From positions 2,278,001 through 2,342,000 of the forward strand of contig OCMG01000004.1 in NCBI GenBank assembly GCA_900215285.1: a stretch of DNA of 64,000 bases, in the 5' to 3' direction. Both the position numbers and the translations under genes were made by a program. The notes below the pieces were generated by a model. That model saw nothing but the letters and a program-made list of their open reading frames with translations. It did not search any database and was not told where the DNA came from. This document shows positions 34,529 through 44,320 of this stretch, one piece after another. Source of the stretch: Ensifer adhaerens. Lineage in GTDB: Bacteria; Pseudomonadota; Alphaproteobacteria; Rhizobiales; Rhizobiaceae. Position 1 is the stretch's first letter. The number at the start of each line of letters is the position of its first letter.

Positions 34529-35644
34529 ATGAGCGTCAGGCTCGGAACCTTCAATATCGAAAACCTTCTCTCGCGCTTCGATTTCAGCGGTTACCGCAAC
34601 GAGTTGCATCAGGACCGGGCGCTTCGTCTCTTCGATATCCGCGGCGAGGCCGAGTTCCAACGGCTGGAAGAGGCGCGACTGATTGCCTCCACGGACGATA
34701 CGCGCCAACTGACCGCTCTGGCCATCGCAGACATGGATGCAGACATCCTGTGCTTGCAGGAGGTCGACAGTATCGAAGCCCTCAAGGCCTTCGAATACGG
34801 CTATCTCTATCGCATGATCGGCGAGGGCTACCGACAGAAATATCTTATGGAGGGCAATGATTCGCGCGGTATCGATGTGGCCTTGATGATGCGCGACACG
34901 ACTCGCTCCGGCGCGCCGATCGAACTGGTTGACATTCGCAGCCATGCGCGGCTGACCTATGCCGATCTTGACCTCTTCACGCCCGAGCTCGCAGCGCTGG
35001 ATTACAAGCCGCACGACCGGATCTTCAAGCGCGACTGCCTGGAAGCCGATCTGAAGATCGGCGGTGTGCCCTTCACGGTCTATGTCGTGCATTTCAAGTC
35101 GATGAATGGCGGGCGCAATGGCCTCGATGGGCGCAGCGCCTCCGTGCCGGTGCGTCATGCCGAGGCGCGGGCTGTGCGGGAAATCGTGTCGCGTCGCTTC
35201 GACATGGAACCGGCGAGCCGCGCCAATTATGCGATCTGCGGCGACATGAACGATTATGGCGAAAAGCTTCAGGTCGCGGGCGACAAGCGAAGCGGCTTCA
35301 CCTTCACGCATGTGGACGAGCCCGGGAGCGTCGTCGACATCCTTGCCGCCGGTGGATTTGCCGAGAATGTCGTGGCGCGGCGACCGGCGGACGATCGCTG
35401 GACGCATTTTCACCAGCGAGGGCCGGCTGAGCGTCACCTGAGCCAGCTCGATTACATCTGGCTCTCGCCGCACCTGGCCGGGCTGAACCGAAATGCCGTT
35501 CCCGAGATCATCCGGGCCGGTCAACCCTATCGCATCGTATTCCCGCCAGGGCAGGGGGTGGAGCGCTACCCGCGCGTCGGCTGGGACAGGCCCAAATCCT
35601 CGGACCATTGCCCGGTCGTCATCGAACTGGATGTCTTTTCATGA
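34529..35644 (+). CDS. Endonuclease/exonuclease/phosphatase family protein
   Basis: This 371-residue protein has all the EEP fold motifs: TFNIENL, LQEVD, NDSRGIDVAL, HFKSMNGGRNGL, CGDMNDY and SSDHCPVVIELD. It is a metal-dependent phosphodiesterase or phosphatase; the substrate could be DNA, RNA or a small phosphate ester. There is no signal peptide. The following Nudix gene begins in its stop codon (ATGA), so the two are coupled, and both could act on nucleotide-like diphosphates. Confidence 0.88.
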   Translation: MSVRLGTFNIENLLSRFDFSGYRNELHQDRALRLFDIRGEAEFQRLEEARLIASTDDTRQLTALAIADMDADILCLQEVDSIEALKAFEYGYLYRMIGEGYRQKYLMEGNDSRGIDVALMMRDTTRSGAPIELVDIRSHARLTYADLDLFTPELAALDYKPHDRIFKRDCLEADLKIGGVPFTVYVVHFKSMNGGRNGLDGRSASVPVRHAEARAVREIVSRRFDMEPASRANYAICGDMNDYGEKLQVAGDKRSGFTFTHVDEPGSVVDILAAGGFAENVVARRPADDRWTHFHQRGPAERHLSQLDYIWLSPHLAGLNRNAVPEIIRAGQPYRIVFPPGQGVERYPRVGWDRPKSSDHCPVVIELDVFS

Positions 35645-36405
35645 ACCTGTCACTGCGTGGTTTCGTCTGGCCGCAGGACGGCGTGCTGTTCAATCTGAGT
35701 GGCTATGATGTGGACGTCGCCGCCGGGCCGCATCCGCTTTACCTGCAGCGGCGCGAGGAGATCGAGGCCAACTGGGTCGCCGAACAAGCGGCCAAGCCGG
35801 CGCTTTTCAATGGCGAGATGCTGATCCACCGCGATGTCCGCATTGATGCGGACGGTCGGTTGACGGCCACGGGCCATCTCACGCCCTATGCGACTATGCT
35901 GTGGTGGCGCAAGCAGCCGGATCGGCCTGTGGCCGAGCATCTCTTTCCCATTGCCGTGCCCATTACCAGCGATGGCGCCATCCTTGCGATAGAGATGGCT
36001 GCGAAGACGGCGAATGCCGGACGCATTTATTGCGCGGCCGGTTCGCTGGATGCTCACGACATTGTCGATGGGAAGGTCGATCTCGATGCCAACATGATGC
36101 GCGAGGTGCTGGAGGAGACCGGCATCGACCTTGCGAGCGCAGCGCCGCTGGGCGGCTACCTCGGGGTCCGGGTCTTCCGGGCCGTGACGCTGTTCCGGAT
36201 CTTTCTTCTTCCCTATGATGCGGAAGAGGCCTGTGCGCGAGTCCGTCACCACATGGAGACCGATGTGGAGCAGGAAATCGCCGGACCCGTCATCATTCGC
36301 GACAAAAGCCGGGAAGGCCGCAACTATCCCGCCTTCATGCCGCCGATAATCGATTGGATTTTTTCAAGCGATTCGCCGATCAATGGCATCTTGCAAGGAG
36401 ACTAG
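35641..36405 (+). CDS. Nudix hydrolase
   Basis: This 254-residue protein has a Nudix box near residues 140-165 ending in REVLEETGIDL, preceded by YCAAGSLD, with unusual N- and C-terminal extensions. A longer frame starts at 35608, but the ATG at 35641 overlaps the previous gene's stop codon (ATGA). The Nudix reaction is hydrolysis of a nucleoside diphosphate linked to another moiety. PhzF follows 3 bases downstream, so three genes form one operon. Confidence 0.88.
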   Translation: MNLSLRGFVWPQDGVLFNLSGYDVDVAAGPHPLYLQRREEIEANWVAEQAAKPALFNGEMLIHRDVRIDADGRLTATGHLTPYATMLWWRKQPDRPVAEHLFPIAVPITSDGAILAIEMAAKTANAGRIYCAAGSLDAHDIVDGKVDLDANMMREVLEETGIDLASAAPLGGYLGVRVFRAVTLFRIFLLPYDAEEACARVRHHMETDVEQEIAGPVIIRDKSREGRNYPAFMPPIIDWIFSSDSPINGILQGD

Positions 36406-36408
36406 GAC

Positions 36409-37320
36409 ATGGCGCGCCCTTACGTGCTCTACGACGTGTTCACCGATGAACGGCTGAAGGGCAATCCGCTCGCCGTGGTTCTGGAGGCGGAGGGCCTGTC
36501 CGAAGAGGACATGCAGGCCCTTGCAGGGGAGTTCAATCTCTCAGAGACTGTATTTGTCTTCGCCTCCGACAACCCGGCGCATACGGCGCGCCTGCGGATT
36601 TTCACCCCCGGACGCGAACTCCCGTTTGCGGGGCATCCGACGGTCGGCACCGCCATCGCGCTTGCCGAGCGTGCCGGAGGCGGCCTTGCGATCGATCAGG
36701 TCTCGGTTCTGGAGGAGAAGGTCGGGCCGGTGCGCTGCGCGGTGCGGGTATCCGAAACAGGCGCGTCTTTCGCCGAATTCGACCTGCCGACCAAATCCTC
36801 GCATTACAAGCTGGAGAACGCGCTCGAACGCCAGGGCATCGCCGATGCGCTGGCGATCAGCGTCAAGCATGTCGGCTTCGAGAATCATTATCCCAGCGTC
36901 TGGTCGGCGGGCGTGCCCTTCCTTTTCGTTCCGGTAAAGGACGTCGCCACGCTTGCCGAGGTCGATTTCGATCCCGCGCTGTGGGAACGGGTGGCTCCGT
37001 TTACCGGCGGCCATCTCGTCTCGGCGTATGTCTACTGCCGTGGCAGCGGTGCTTCTCATTTCCAGGCGCGCATGTTTTCGCCCGACATGGGTATTGCGGA
37101 GGATCCGGCGACGGGTGCGGCTGTGGCTGGCCTGTCGGGTATCATCCACGCCTGCGACAGGCTGCAGGACGGGCATCATTCCTTCGTGATCGCTCAGGGC
37201 GTCGAAATGGGTCGCGCCTCGAAGATCCATCTTCACATCGATGTGACAGCCGGCGAAATTTCGCGGGCACGTATCGGCGGGCAGGCCGTGCGCGTCGCCT
37301 CCGGGCTTTTGGAAATCTGA
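36409..37320 (+). CDS. PhzF family isomerase-like protein
   Basis: This 303-residue protein has the two-domain diaminopimelate-epimerase-like fold of Phz[36 protein letters not shown] with the catalytic-type Glu, [18 protein letters not shown], and [18 protein letters not shown]. PhzF itself isomerises a phenazine precursor, but most homologs have other, unknown roles and no phenazine genes are here. It ends a three-gene operon with a strong terminator at 37331. Confidence 0.92.
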   Translation: MARPYVLYDVFTDERLKGNPLAVVLEAEGLSEEDMQALAGEFNLSETVFVFASDNPAHTARLRIFTPGRELPFAGHPTVGTAIALAERAGGGLAIDQVSVLEEKVGPVRCAVRVSETGASFAEFDLPTKSSHYKLENALERQGIADALAISVKHVGFENHYPSVWSAGVPFLFVPVKDVATLAEVDFDPALWERVAPFTGGHLVSAYVYCRGSGASHFQARMFSPDMGIAEDPATGAAVAGLSGIIHACDRLQDGHHSFVIAQGVEMGRASKIHLHIDVTAGEISRARIGGQAVRVASGLLEI

Positions 37321-37330
37321 GGGCAAACGG

Positions 37331-37365
37331 AAACAAGCGCCGCCGTCACCGGCTGGCGCTTGTTT
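37331..37365. terminator. 11-bp intrinsic terminator downstream of PhzF operon
   Basis: AAACAAGCGCC (37331-37341) and GGCGCTTGTTT (37355-37365) form a perfect stem. T residues on both strands mean it may also end tRNA-Lys transcription. Confidence 0.8.
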
Positions 37366-37392
37366 AACTGCTTGATATATCAAGTCAAAATT

Positions 37393-37468
<76 letters not shown>

Positions 37469-37697
37469 ACACCCGAAACCGGCGTTCCCGTCTCGGTGAA
37501 GGGGCGTATAAACAGGTTCATTCTGGTTGGCAAGCACCGTTTCAATCTTTTTTCGTCATCTCCCGTGTTTTCGTGTGCAAGGCCCTGAAACTGCATAAGG
37601 TTTCGGATACAAGGAACATAAAATACCCTGATTTCTGCGGGAAGGCGCTTTTCGACATTCCGGTCGGGCGCATAATGGGGCCGAAAGCCAAGGAGCA

Positions 37698-38264
37698 ATG
37701 ACGATGCCTGAAGGGGATAGGGTGGCCTCTCCGCACGAAGTCCTGACCTTCTGGTTCGAGGAATTGACCGATCGCGACTGGTACAATTCCACTCCGGCAC
37801 TGGACCTTCAGGTCCTGCGTCGTTTCCGCACCACGCATCTGGCGCTTGCGCGGTCGATCGAGCCGCCTTGGCGCGCCGATCCGGCTGCGCGGCTTGCGAC
37901 GGTGATCGTGCTGGATCAGCTTCCACGCAACATGTATCGCGCCACGCCGCTTGCCTTTGCGACCGACGGGCTCGCACGGCGCGAAGCGCGGTTGGCCATT
38001 GCTGCGGGCGCCGACAGGCTGGTCCATGGCCGCCAGCGGCCTTTCTTCTACCTGCCGTTCGAGCATTCCGAGGGGATCGAGGACCAAGAATATTCCGTGC
38101 GGCTGTTTTCGGACCTTCCCGACGCCGAGCTTCTCGATTATGCCGTGCGCCATCGCGACATCGTGGCGCGCTTCGGCCGGTTTCCGCATCGCAATGCCTT
38201 TCTGGGGCGCGAATCGACGGAAGCGGAAGTCGAGTTTCTGAAACTGCCGGGCAGCAGCTTCTGA
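37698..38264 (+). CDS. DUF924 family protein
   Basis: This 188-residue helical protein has the DUF924 (COG3803) pattern: VLTFWFEELTDRDWY, TVIVLDQLPRNMYRATP, FFYLPFEHSEGIEDQ and FPHRNAFLGRESTEAE. Function is unknown; the fold is TPR-like. A good ribosome site (AAGGAGCA) precedes the ATG. It stands alone between the tRNA and the channel gene. Confidence 0.87.
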   Translation: MTMPEGDRVASPHEVLTFWFEELTDRDWYNSTPALDLQVLRRFRTTHLALARSIEPPWRADPAARLATVIVLDQLPRNMYRATPLAFATDGLARREARLAIAAGADRLVHGRQRPFFYLPFEHSEGIEDQEYSVRLFSDLPDAELLDYAVRHRDIVARFGRFPHRNAFLGRESTEAEVEFLKLPGSSF

Positions 38265-38313
38265 ATGCAGCGCTCGATATTGAAATTTCTTTTACAGTGA
38301 ATATTCGGCTTCC

Positions 38314-40926
38314 ATGACCACGAAACCAGCATCCAGATTTTTCGCAGCTCTCCTTGCCATCACGCTTGCCGGAGCGGGCCTGCTTTCGCCCGCGCTGGCA
38401 CAGGATGCGCAACCCGCGCCCGCACCGGCCCCGCCTGCCACAAGCCCTGTCGTGGCTGCTGAACCCAGCCCGGTCGAGGCTGCGCGCAAGCAACTGAGCG
38501 ACGCCGCCAATACACTGAAGGCGCTGACAGGGCAGGTTGGTGACAGGTCTAATGACGATCAGGAACTTGCCGATCTGAAGCTGAAGGTCGATGCGCTCAC
38601 CAAGTCGATCCTCGACGTGTCCGTTTCATTCAACCCGCGCCTGACGCAGATTCGCGAACGGCTGGCCGCCCTTGGCGACCCGCCGCCGGCCGGCACGGCC
38701 GAGGACCCCGCGGTCAAGGCAGAGCGGGACAAGCTGAATGCAGAACGCGCGATGATCAATTCCGTGACAGGTGATGCAGAAAACCTGTCCATCTCCTCGC
38801 GCAAGCTTTCCAACCAGATCACCGAAGATCGCCGGACGTTGTTCACAAACACGCTTCTGAAGAAGACGGATGTGACGCTGGATACGCTCACGGAGGCGGC
38901 GAGCGCCTTCACCGAGGAGAAGAGCGATTTCCTGCAGTCGATCGGCAGCTGGTTCCGCTTCATCTGGACCTTCAAGTTCTACCAGCTGATGAGTGCGCTG
39001 TTCTTCTCATTGCTGGCGGCGCTGGTCATCGTGACGTTTTCCTATCGGCTCCTGTCGCCGCTGGTCAGGCGCATTTCAGGCATTGAGAAGCCTGCCTATC
39101 TGAGCCGGCTCTCTGTCGCCTTCTGGTCGACAATCCTGCCGACGCTCGCGCTCCTCGTCTTCGATGCGATCAGCCTGTTCCTGCTGGACAATTTCAACGT
39201 TCTGCGAGCCGACGTCGCGCCGATTGTCGGGGCTTTCCTCGGCCTCTTGCTGGCAATTTTCTTTGTCTATCGCCTGACGACGGCGGTTCTGGCGCCGCGG
39301 GAGCCCAACTGGCGCCTTGCGCATGTGACCAATCGAGGGGCGCGCCTTCTCAAGGTCAGCATCGTGGCCCTGGCCGTGGTCATCAGCGTCGACTTTTTCC
39401 TGAGTGCGGTCAGCAAGGCGCTGGGGGCCGATGTCGTGCTCACGGTGGTCAAGAGCTATGTCACCTCGATCATCGCCGGGGCCATGCTGTTCGCCATCTC
39501 CTTCATCAAGCCGATCCGCCCCCAAGATGGTTCGGAAAACGGGCAGGCCTGGCCGCGCGTCGTGCGCTGGCCCCTGGCTGTTGCGGGCCTCGCTCTCATT
39601 GCCGCAGCACTGCTTGGCTATGTCGGGCTGGCGCGCTTTGCCGCCACGCAGATCGTCATGGCGGGTGCGGTCGTGGTCACCACGTTTCTCGGTCTCCTCT
39701 CCGGTCGCGCCATCATCAAGCCGGGTGCCTTCGGCGACACCGTATTCGGCCGCTACTGCCAGCGCCGTTTCAAGCTTGAGGAACTGACGCTGGATCAGAT
39801 CGGGCTTGTGGTGGGCTTTGCCTTTTACGCGATTGCGATCGTGATCGGCGTTCCGCTGCTTCTGGTGCAATGGGGTTTCCAGTTGCAGGAAATCTGGACC
39901 TGGGTGTCGCAGATCTTTACCGAGATCACCATCGGCAAATTCCACTTCTCCCTGATCGGGCTGATGGCCGGCGTGGCCTTCTTCTTCGTTGGCCTGTGGG
40001 TCACGCGCTGGCTTCAGGGCTGGCTGGACGGCAACGTCCTGGCCCGTTCCAAACTCGACAGCGGCGTTCGCAACTCGGTCAAGACAGGCTTCGGCTATGT
40101 GGGCATCGCCGTTGCCGCGCTGTTTGGCATCTCGGCGGCTGGCATCGACCTTTCCAGCCTCGCGCTCGTCGCCGGCGCTCTCTCGCTCGGTATCGGTTTC
40201 GGCCTGCAGAATATCGTCTCGAACTTTGTCTCTGGCCTCATTCTGCTTGTTGAGCGCCCCTTCAAGGTTGGCGACTGGGTCATTACGGGCACCACGGAAG
40301 GGTTCGTTCGCCGTATTTCCGTGCGCGCGACGGAAATCGAGACGTTCCAGCATCTTTCGATCATCGTGCCGAACTCGGAGCTGATCAACGCTTCCGTGGG
40401 CAACTGGACGCACAAGAACCGGCTGGGCCGGGTTGAGATTGCCGTCGGGGTTGGCTACGAGTCCGACCCGCGACGCGTCATGGAGATATTGCTCGAAATT
40501 GCGCGGGCACAGGAGAATGTGCTGAAAACGCCAGAGCCTGTCGTCGCCTTCCAAGGCTTCGGCGATTCCTCGCTGAATTTCGAACTCCGGGTGCATCTCG
40601 CCGACGTTCTCGACGGCCTGAAGGTGCGCAACGATATCCGGTTGACCATTTTCGAGCGTTTCAAGGAGGAGGGGATCGAGTTCCCGTTCCCGCAGCGCGA
40701 CCTGCATCTGAAGATCGAGGATGGCGTGGCCTCCATCCTACGAGAGGCTGTGACGCGGCGCGGCCATTTCGAGGGCAATCCGGAAAAGGTCTACACCAAT
40801 ATGGGCGGGCTGGGGCATCGGCCTGAAGATGACGACGGCAGCCATCACGGTGACGATGACGGCGATGGCGACGGAGATAGCGAGGGCCAGAGCAGCGGCC
40901 ATGGCGGCGGTCCGCAGAGCAACTGA
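38314..40926 (+). CDS. MscS family mechanosensitive channel with DUF3772 domain
   Basis: This 870-residue inner-membrane protein has a signal peptide, a periplasmic helical DUF3772 domain (~residues 40-210), about ten membrane segments, and the MscS pore/beta domain (LSLGIGFGLQNIVSNFVSGLIL, ERPFKVGDWV). It should release solutes on osmotic downshock. The last ~45 residues are an acidic, His-rich tail (PEDDDGSHHGDDDGDG...) not found in MscS itself. The frame is intact. The unrelated small gene at 41026 follows. Confidence 0.9.
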   Translation: MTTKPASRFFAALLAITLAGAGLLSPALAQDAQPAPAPAPPATSPVVAAEPSPVEAARKQLSDAANTLKALTGQVGDRSNDDQELADLKLKVDALTKSILDVSVSFNPRLTQIRERLAALGDPPPAGTAEDPAVKAERDKLNAERAMINSVTGDAENLSISSRKLSNQITEDRRTLFTNTLLKKTDVTLDTLTEAASAFTEEKSDFLQSIGSWFRFIWTFKFYQLMSALFFSLLAALVIVTFSYRLLSPLVRRISGIEKPAYLSRLSVAFWSTILPTLALLVFDAISLFLLDNFNVLRADVAPIVGAFLGLLLAIFFVYRLTTAVLAPREPNWRLAHVTNRGARLLKVSIVALAVVISVDFFLSAVSKALGADVVLTVVKSYVTSIIAGAMLFAISFIKPIRPQDGSENGQAWPRVVRWPLAVAGLALIAAALLGYVGLARFAATQIVMAGAVVVTTFLGLLSGRAIIKPGAFGDTVFGRYCQRRFKLEELTLDQIGLVVGFAFYAIAIVIGVPLLLVQWGFQLQEIWTWVSQIFTEITIGKFHFSLIGLMAGVAFFFVGLWVTRWLQGWLDGNVLARSKLDSGVRNSVKTGFGYVGIAVAALFGISAAGIDLSSLALVAGALSLGIGFGLQNIVSNFVSGLILLVERPFKVGDWVITGTTEGFVRRISVRATEIETFQHLSIIVPNSELINASVGNWTHKNRLGRVEIAVGVGYESDPRRVMEILLEIARAQENVLKTPEPVVAFQGFGDSSLNFELRVHLADVLDGLKVRNDIRLTIFERFKEEGIEFPFPQRDLHLKIEDGVASILREAVTRRGHFEGNPEKVYTNMGGLGHRPEDDDGSHHGDDDGDGDGDSEGQSSGHGGGPQSN

Positions 40927-41025
40927 GGCTGAACGTCGCATTCAGGTCGCATTCAGCGAAAAAGGGCGATAGTCTGTCCTCAAGAGGGCGGCTTTGGGTC
41001 TGTCCTCTCTTGAGAGGAGGCGCTC

Positions 41026-41295
41026 ATGAAGATCCTGTCGATCGCACTCGTTGCCACTGCATCTCTCGCCGGCGTATTGCCGGCACTCGCCGCCGACATC
41101 ACCAACGGCGACAAGAAGGCCGTCGTTATCGATGTCGTCGAGAACGGCAATCGCTCCAAGATTCCACTGCCGGCGGGCGCGACGGAAAGCATTTGCCCTT
41201 CGGGCTGCTTCATCACAGCGCCGAATGGCGACCGCATCGGCTTGAGCGGTGGCGAGACGGTGGAAATTTCCGGTGGAGCGGCCATCGTGAAGTGA
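41026..41295 (+). CDS. Small secreted protein of unknown function
   Basis: This 89-residue protein has a signal peptide (MKILSIALVATASLAGVLPALA) and a short mature part of ~65 residues with a Cys pair (SICPSGCFIT) that could form a disulfide. I do not recognise the family. A strong GAGAGGAGG ribosome site lies in a palindrome (CCTCTC-TT-GAGAGG, 41004-41017), which could fold and modulate translation. Confidence 0.75.
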   Translation: MKILSIALVATASLAGVLPALAADITNGDKKAVVIDVVENGNRSKIPLPAGATESICPSGCFITAPNGDRIGLSGGETVEISGGAAIVK

Positions 41296-41351
41296 GTGCT
41301 GCTTGCCTTTGGCCTAGCAGGAGCGCGACCGCTGCTGCTATGTGATGGGCC

Positions 41352-43205
41352 ATGACACGCACGCTTGACGATCTGAACTGGGCCCCGGGAGGGGCAAGAG
41401 ACCCGCTTTCCATATTGAAGCGGGTCTATGGCTATCCGGCCTTTCGCGGCAGCCAGGCCGAGGTCGTCGCGACCGTTGTATCCGGCGGTGACGCTGTGGT
41501 TCTCTTCCCGACCGGCGCGGGCAAATCTCTCTGCTACCAGATCCCCGCCATCTGCCGCGATGGCGTGGGCATCGTCATTTCGCCGCTGATTGCGCTGATG
41601 CGCGATCAGGTTGAGGCGTTGAAACAGCTTGGCGTTCCGGCGGCGGCGCTGAATTCGTCACTGAGTGGTGATGAATATGCGGCCGTCCGCCGTGCGCTTT
41701 CCAAAGGCGAACTCGAACTTCTCTATGTGACGCCCGAACGGGCGGCGACACCGGGCTTTGCCGAGCTGATGCGGGGCGTGAAGATTGCGTTGTTCGCCAT
41801 TGATGAGGCGCATTGCGTTTCGCAATGGGGGCATGATTTCCGGCCCGAATATCGCGACCTCGGCAAGCTTGCCGAACTTTACCCCGGCGTGCCGCGCATG
41901 GCGCTGACCGCCACGGCCGATCCGCATACGCGGGAAGACATTATCGAGCGGCTGGCGCTGGAGAAGGCTCAGGTCTTCACCTCATCCTTCGACCGGCCGA
42001 ACATTGCCTACGAAATCGTCGAGCGTGACCAACCGCGGCAGCAATTGCTGCGGTTTCTCTCCCGCCACGAGGGCGAGAGTGGGATTGTCTATTGTCTGTC
42101 GCGCGCGAAGGTCGAGGACACGGCGGAATGGCTGAACACGCAAGGGATCAACGCGCTTGGCTATCACGCCGGGATGGACCGCGCGGTGCGCGACGCCAAT
42201 CAGGATGCGTTCCTGAAGGAAGAGGGGCTTTGCCTTGTCGCCACCGTCGCCTTCGGCATGGGGATCGACAAGCCGAATGTGCGCTATGTCGCGCATCTCG
42301 ATCTGCCGGGCTCGGTTGAGGCCTATTATCAGGAGACAGGGCGCGCGGGGCGTGACGGTCTGCCGTCGGAAGTCTGGATGGCCTACGGCATGGCAGATGT
42401 CATCCAGCGCGGGCGGATGATCGATGAGGGCGGGGCTGCGGACGAGGTGAAGCGCGTCGAGCGCGCCAAGCTCAATGCGCTGCTTGCCATCTGCGAGACG
42501 CCCAGCTGCCGCAGACAGGCAATCCTTGCCCATTTCGGCGAGGCGCATCCGGGCCATTGCGGCAATTGCGATACCTGCCTGAAGCCGGTCGAGACCTGGG
42601 ACGGGACGGAAGCCGCGATCAAGGCGCTTGCCGCCGTCTACCGCACCGGCGAGCGCTTCGGGGCAGGGCATCTGATCGATGTTCTGATGGGCGTCGAAAA
42701 CGAACGCACGCTGCGTTTCGGCCATACGGAAATGCCGGTCTTCGGCGCTGGCAAGGATATTCCCGCCAAGACCTGGCAATCCGTCTACCGCCAATTGCTG
42801 GCCGCCGGCTTCGTCCGCGTCGACCACGCGGCCTTCGGGTCACTCAAGCTGGAACCCGACGCCCGCGCCGTCTTCAAGCGCGAGCGGCAGGTGTTCTTCC
42901 GCAAGGATCGGCCGGGCAAGGGTAAGTCCGCGAAGGGCTCGTCAGCCTCCGCCGCCAAGGCCAAAGCCGCTCTGCCTGAGGCGGATATGGGTCTCTTCGA
43001 AGAGTTGCGCGCCACCCGCATGGCGATCGCCAAGTCGCTCTCCGTGCCGCCCTATGTGGTGTTTCCGGATACGACACTCACACAGATGGCAGCGGAACGG
43101 CCGATGACGGAGGAGGCGCTGCTTTCGATTTCGGGCGTGGGGCAGTCGAAGCTCGAGCGCTATGGGGAGGCGTTTCTGGCGGTGATCCGGGGGTATGAGG
43201 GGTGA
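41352..43205 (+). CDS. recQ: ATP-dependent DNA helicase RecQ
   Basis: This 617-residue protein has the full RecQ domain order: helicase motifs ([18 protein letters not shown], motif [31 protein letters not shown]), the zinc-binding cysteines in [17 protein letters not shown]...CGNCDTCL, a winged helix, and a C-terminal HRDC domain ([20 protein letters not shown]). It unwinds DNA 3'-5' in recombination and repair. A conserved housekeeping gene; it ends 4 bases before the convergent toxin gene. Confidence 0.97.
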   Translation: MTRTLDDLNWAPGGARDPLSILKRVYGYPAFRGSQAEVVATVVSGGDAVVLFPTGAGKSLCYQIPAICRDGVGIVISPLIALMRDQVEALKQLGVPAAALNSSLSGDEYAAVRRALSKGELELLYVTPERAATPGFAELMRGVKIALFAIDEAHCVSQWGHDFRPEYRDLGKLAELYPGVPRMALTATADPHTREDIIERLALEKAQVFTSSFDRPNIAYEIVERDQPRQQLLRFLSRHEGESGIVYCLSRAKVEDTAEWLNTQGINALGYHAGMDRAVRDANQDAFLKEEGLCLVATVAFGMGIDKPNVRYVAHLDLPGSVEAYYQETGRAGRDGLPSEVWMAYGMADVIQRGRMIDEGGAADEVKRVERAKLNALLAICETPSCRRQAILAHFGEAHPGHCGNCDTCLKPVETWDGTEAAIKALAAVYRTGERFGAGHLIDVLMGVENERTLRFGHTEMPVFGAGKDIPAKTWQSVYRQLLAAGFVRVDHAAFGSLKLEPDARAVFKRERQVFFRKDRPGKGKSAKGSSASAAKAKAALPEADMGLFEELRATRMAIAKSLSVPPYVVFPDTTLTQMAAERPMTEEALLSISGVGQSKLERYGEAFLAVIRGYEG

Positions 43206-43209
43206 GGCG

Positions 43210-43587
43210 TCAACTTTCGGGCAGGGTGTAACGCCGCAGAACAGCATCGTTGCCGTCCATGCTGATTTCCATCACCTCGTTGATGATCTCCTCGCCGATT
43301 TCCAGCGTCTGTAACACGATGGCGAATAGGTCTCTCTGCAGGGATGGCAGCACCTGCGGAACGATGATGATCAGCCCTGCATGTAACTCTTCCTTGGCGA
43401 AAAGCTTGCGAAAATCACGGGCATTGTTGGTGACGAAGGTAAAGTCCTGCGCGACGATCCGGGGCATAAGGTCCCAGTCCGTTTCGCCGCTCCAGCCGAG
43501 CCAATTGACATGAAAGCCTTCGTGGCCGCTCTCCTGAGCGACCTTGACGAGTGATGTATGCAGGCACTCGTCGATCAGAAACTTCAC
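43210..43587 (-). CDS. DUF5615 PIN-like toxin (VapC45 type)
   Basis: This 125-residue protein starts at GTG (43587), overlapping the upstream gene's stop codon by 4 bases. It shows DUF5615 PIN-like features: VKFLIDECL with the first acidic residues, WDLMPRIVAQDFTFVTNNARDFRKL with the later acidic site. PIN-fold toxins cut RNA. With the DUF433 gene before it, the pair resembles VapB45-VapC45 of Mycobacterium tuberculosis (Rv2018-Rv2019). Confidence 0.85.
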   Translation of the reverse strand: MKFLIDECLHTSLVKVAQESGHEGFHVNWLGWSGETDWDLMPRIVAQDFTFVTNNARDFRKLFAKEELHAGLIIIVPQVLPSLQRDLFAIVLQTLEIGEEIINEVMEISMDGNDAVLRRYTLPES

Positions 43588-44216
43588 GGAGTGCCGCCAG
43601 ATGTCGTTGTTTTTGGGCTTTTGGGCAGGGCGACGCGTTTCTCCGATTTCCACTTCTCGCCCATTTCGGCAAGCGTGCGCGGACGACCTCTGGCGGGATG
43701 GGCTGTGGTCCAGATTTCGGCGAGATCGACCATCCGGGCGTTGAGCGCGGGATAGCCGTCGAGGATTTCATTTTTATCCGCGCCTTTCGAAGCCATCGCG
43801 GCGATCGCCCGGACCGGGATGCGGGTGTTGCGAAATACGGGTTCGCCGCCAAGGATGCCCTTGTTGGTTTCAATCATGTCTTCGGCTTCCAGAAGCGCAT
43901 GCGCTCTCTCGGCTAACTGTTCGCGGGCGCGGGCCACATCCACGATCAGGTAATCGTCCGCTCTGACGGTCGCGGCGTCGGGGTGTTTGTCAATATGATC
44001 GAAAAGGCGCTTGCGGCGTTCGGCGGTGAGGATCGAACCGACGCCGTACCAGAGTTTGATACGCAGAAGATCGTCGTCGGAAAGCGCTCGGCCGCTTCGC
44101 CCCGAGGCTCGGGGCACGATAATGCGCTTGTCGATGGCATTATGCACCGACTTGACGGCGACCCCACTCACGGCGGCCGCCTCAGTAGGTGTATAGGCGC
44201 GGGATGCTAAAGCCAT
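43584..44216 (-). CDS. DUF433 antitoxin with helix-turn-helix (VapB45 type)
   Basis: This 210-residue protein has an N-terminal helix-turn-helix (AYTPTEAAAVSGVAVKSVHNAID) and a C-terminal DUF433 domain (ILGGEPVFRNTRIPVRAIAAMASKGADKNEILDGYP). The frame is open from 44339; the ATG at 44216 sits at proper distance from AAGGAGA. It is translationally coupled to the toxin. A 7-bp inverted repeat covers the ribosome site, giving a possible operator or RNA switch. Confidence 0.87.
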   Translation of the reverse strand: MALASRAYTPTEAAAVSGVAVKSVHNAIDKRIIVPRASGRSGRALSDDDLLRIKLWYGVGSILTAERRKRLFDHIDKHPDAATVRADDYLIVDVARAREQLAERAHALLEAEDMIETNKGILGGEPVFRNTRIPVRAIAAMASKGADKNEILDGYPALNARMVDLAEIWTTAHPARGRPRTLAEMGEKWKSEKRVALPKSPKTTTSGGTP

Positions 44217-44220
44217 AATC

Positions 44221-44238
44221 ATTCTCCTTGTGGAGAAT
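44221..44238 (-). promoter_or_regulatory. Inverted repeat covering the antitoxin ribosome site
   Basis: ATTCTCC (44221-44227) and GGAGAAT (44232-44238) form perfect 7-bp arms with a 4-base loop. On the minus strand the AAGGAGA ribosome site lies in the arm, so the mRNA could fold and hide it, or a regulator could bind the DNA. Confidence 0.55.
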
Positions 44239-44320
44239 ATATAAGGCCGAAAGCCTTTACAGTAAAGCGAGGTTGGTGAAAATCCGCCAGCAATGCCTAT
44301 GTCGACTTCTGCACACGCCC

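Noticed and set aside
36409..37320. PhzF as evidence for phenazine synthesis
   Set aside because: No other phz genes are present, and most PhzF homologs lie outside phenazine clusters.
39076..40707. Long open frame on the minus strand, 543 codons, opposite the MscS channel gene
   Set aside because: Shadow of the channel gene: low-complexity, His/Asp/Arg-rich translation with no domain pattern.
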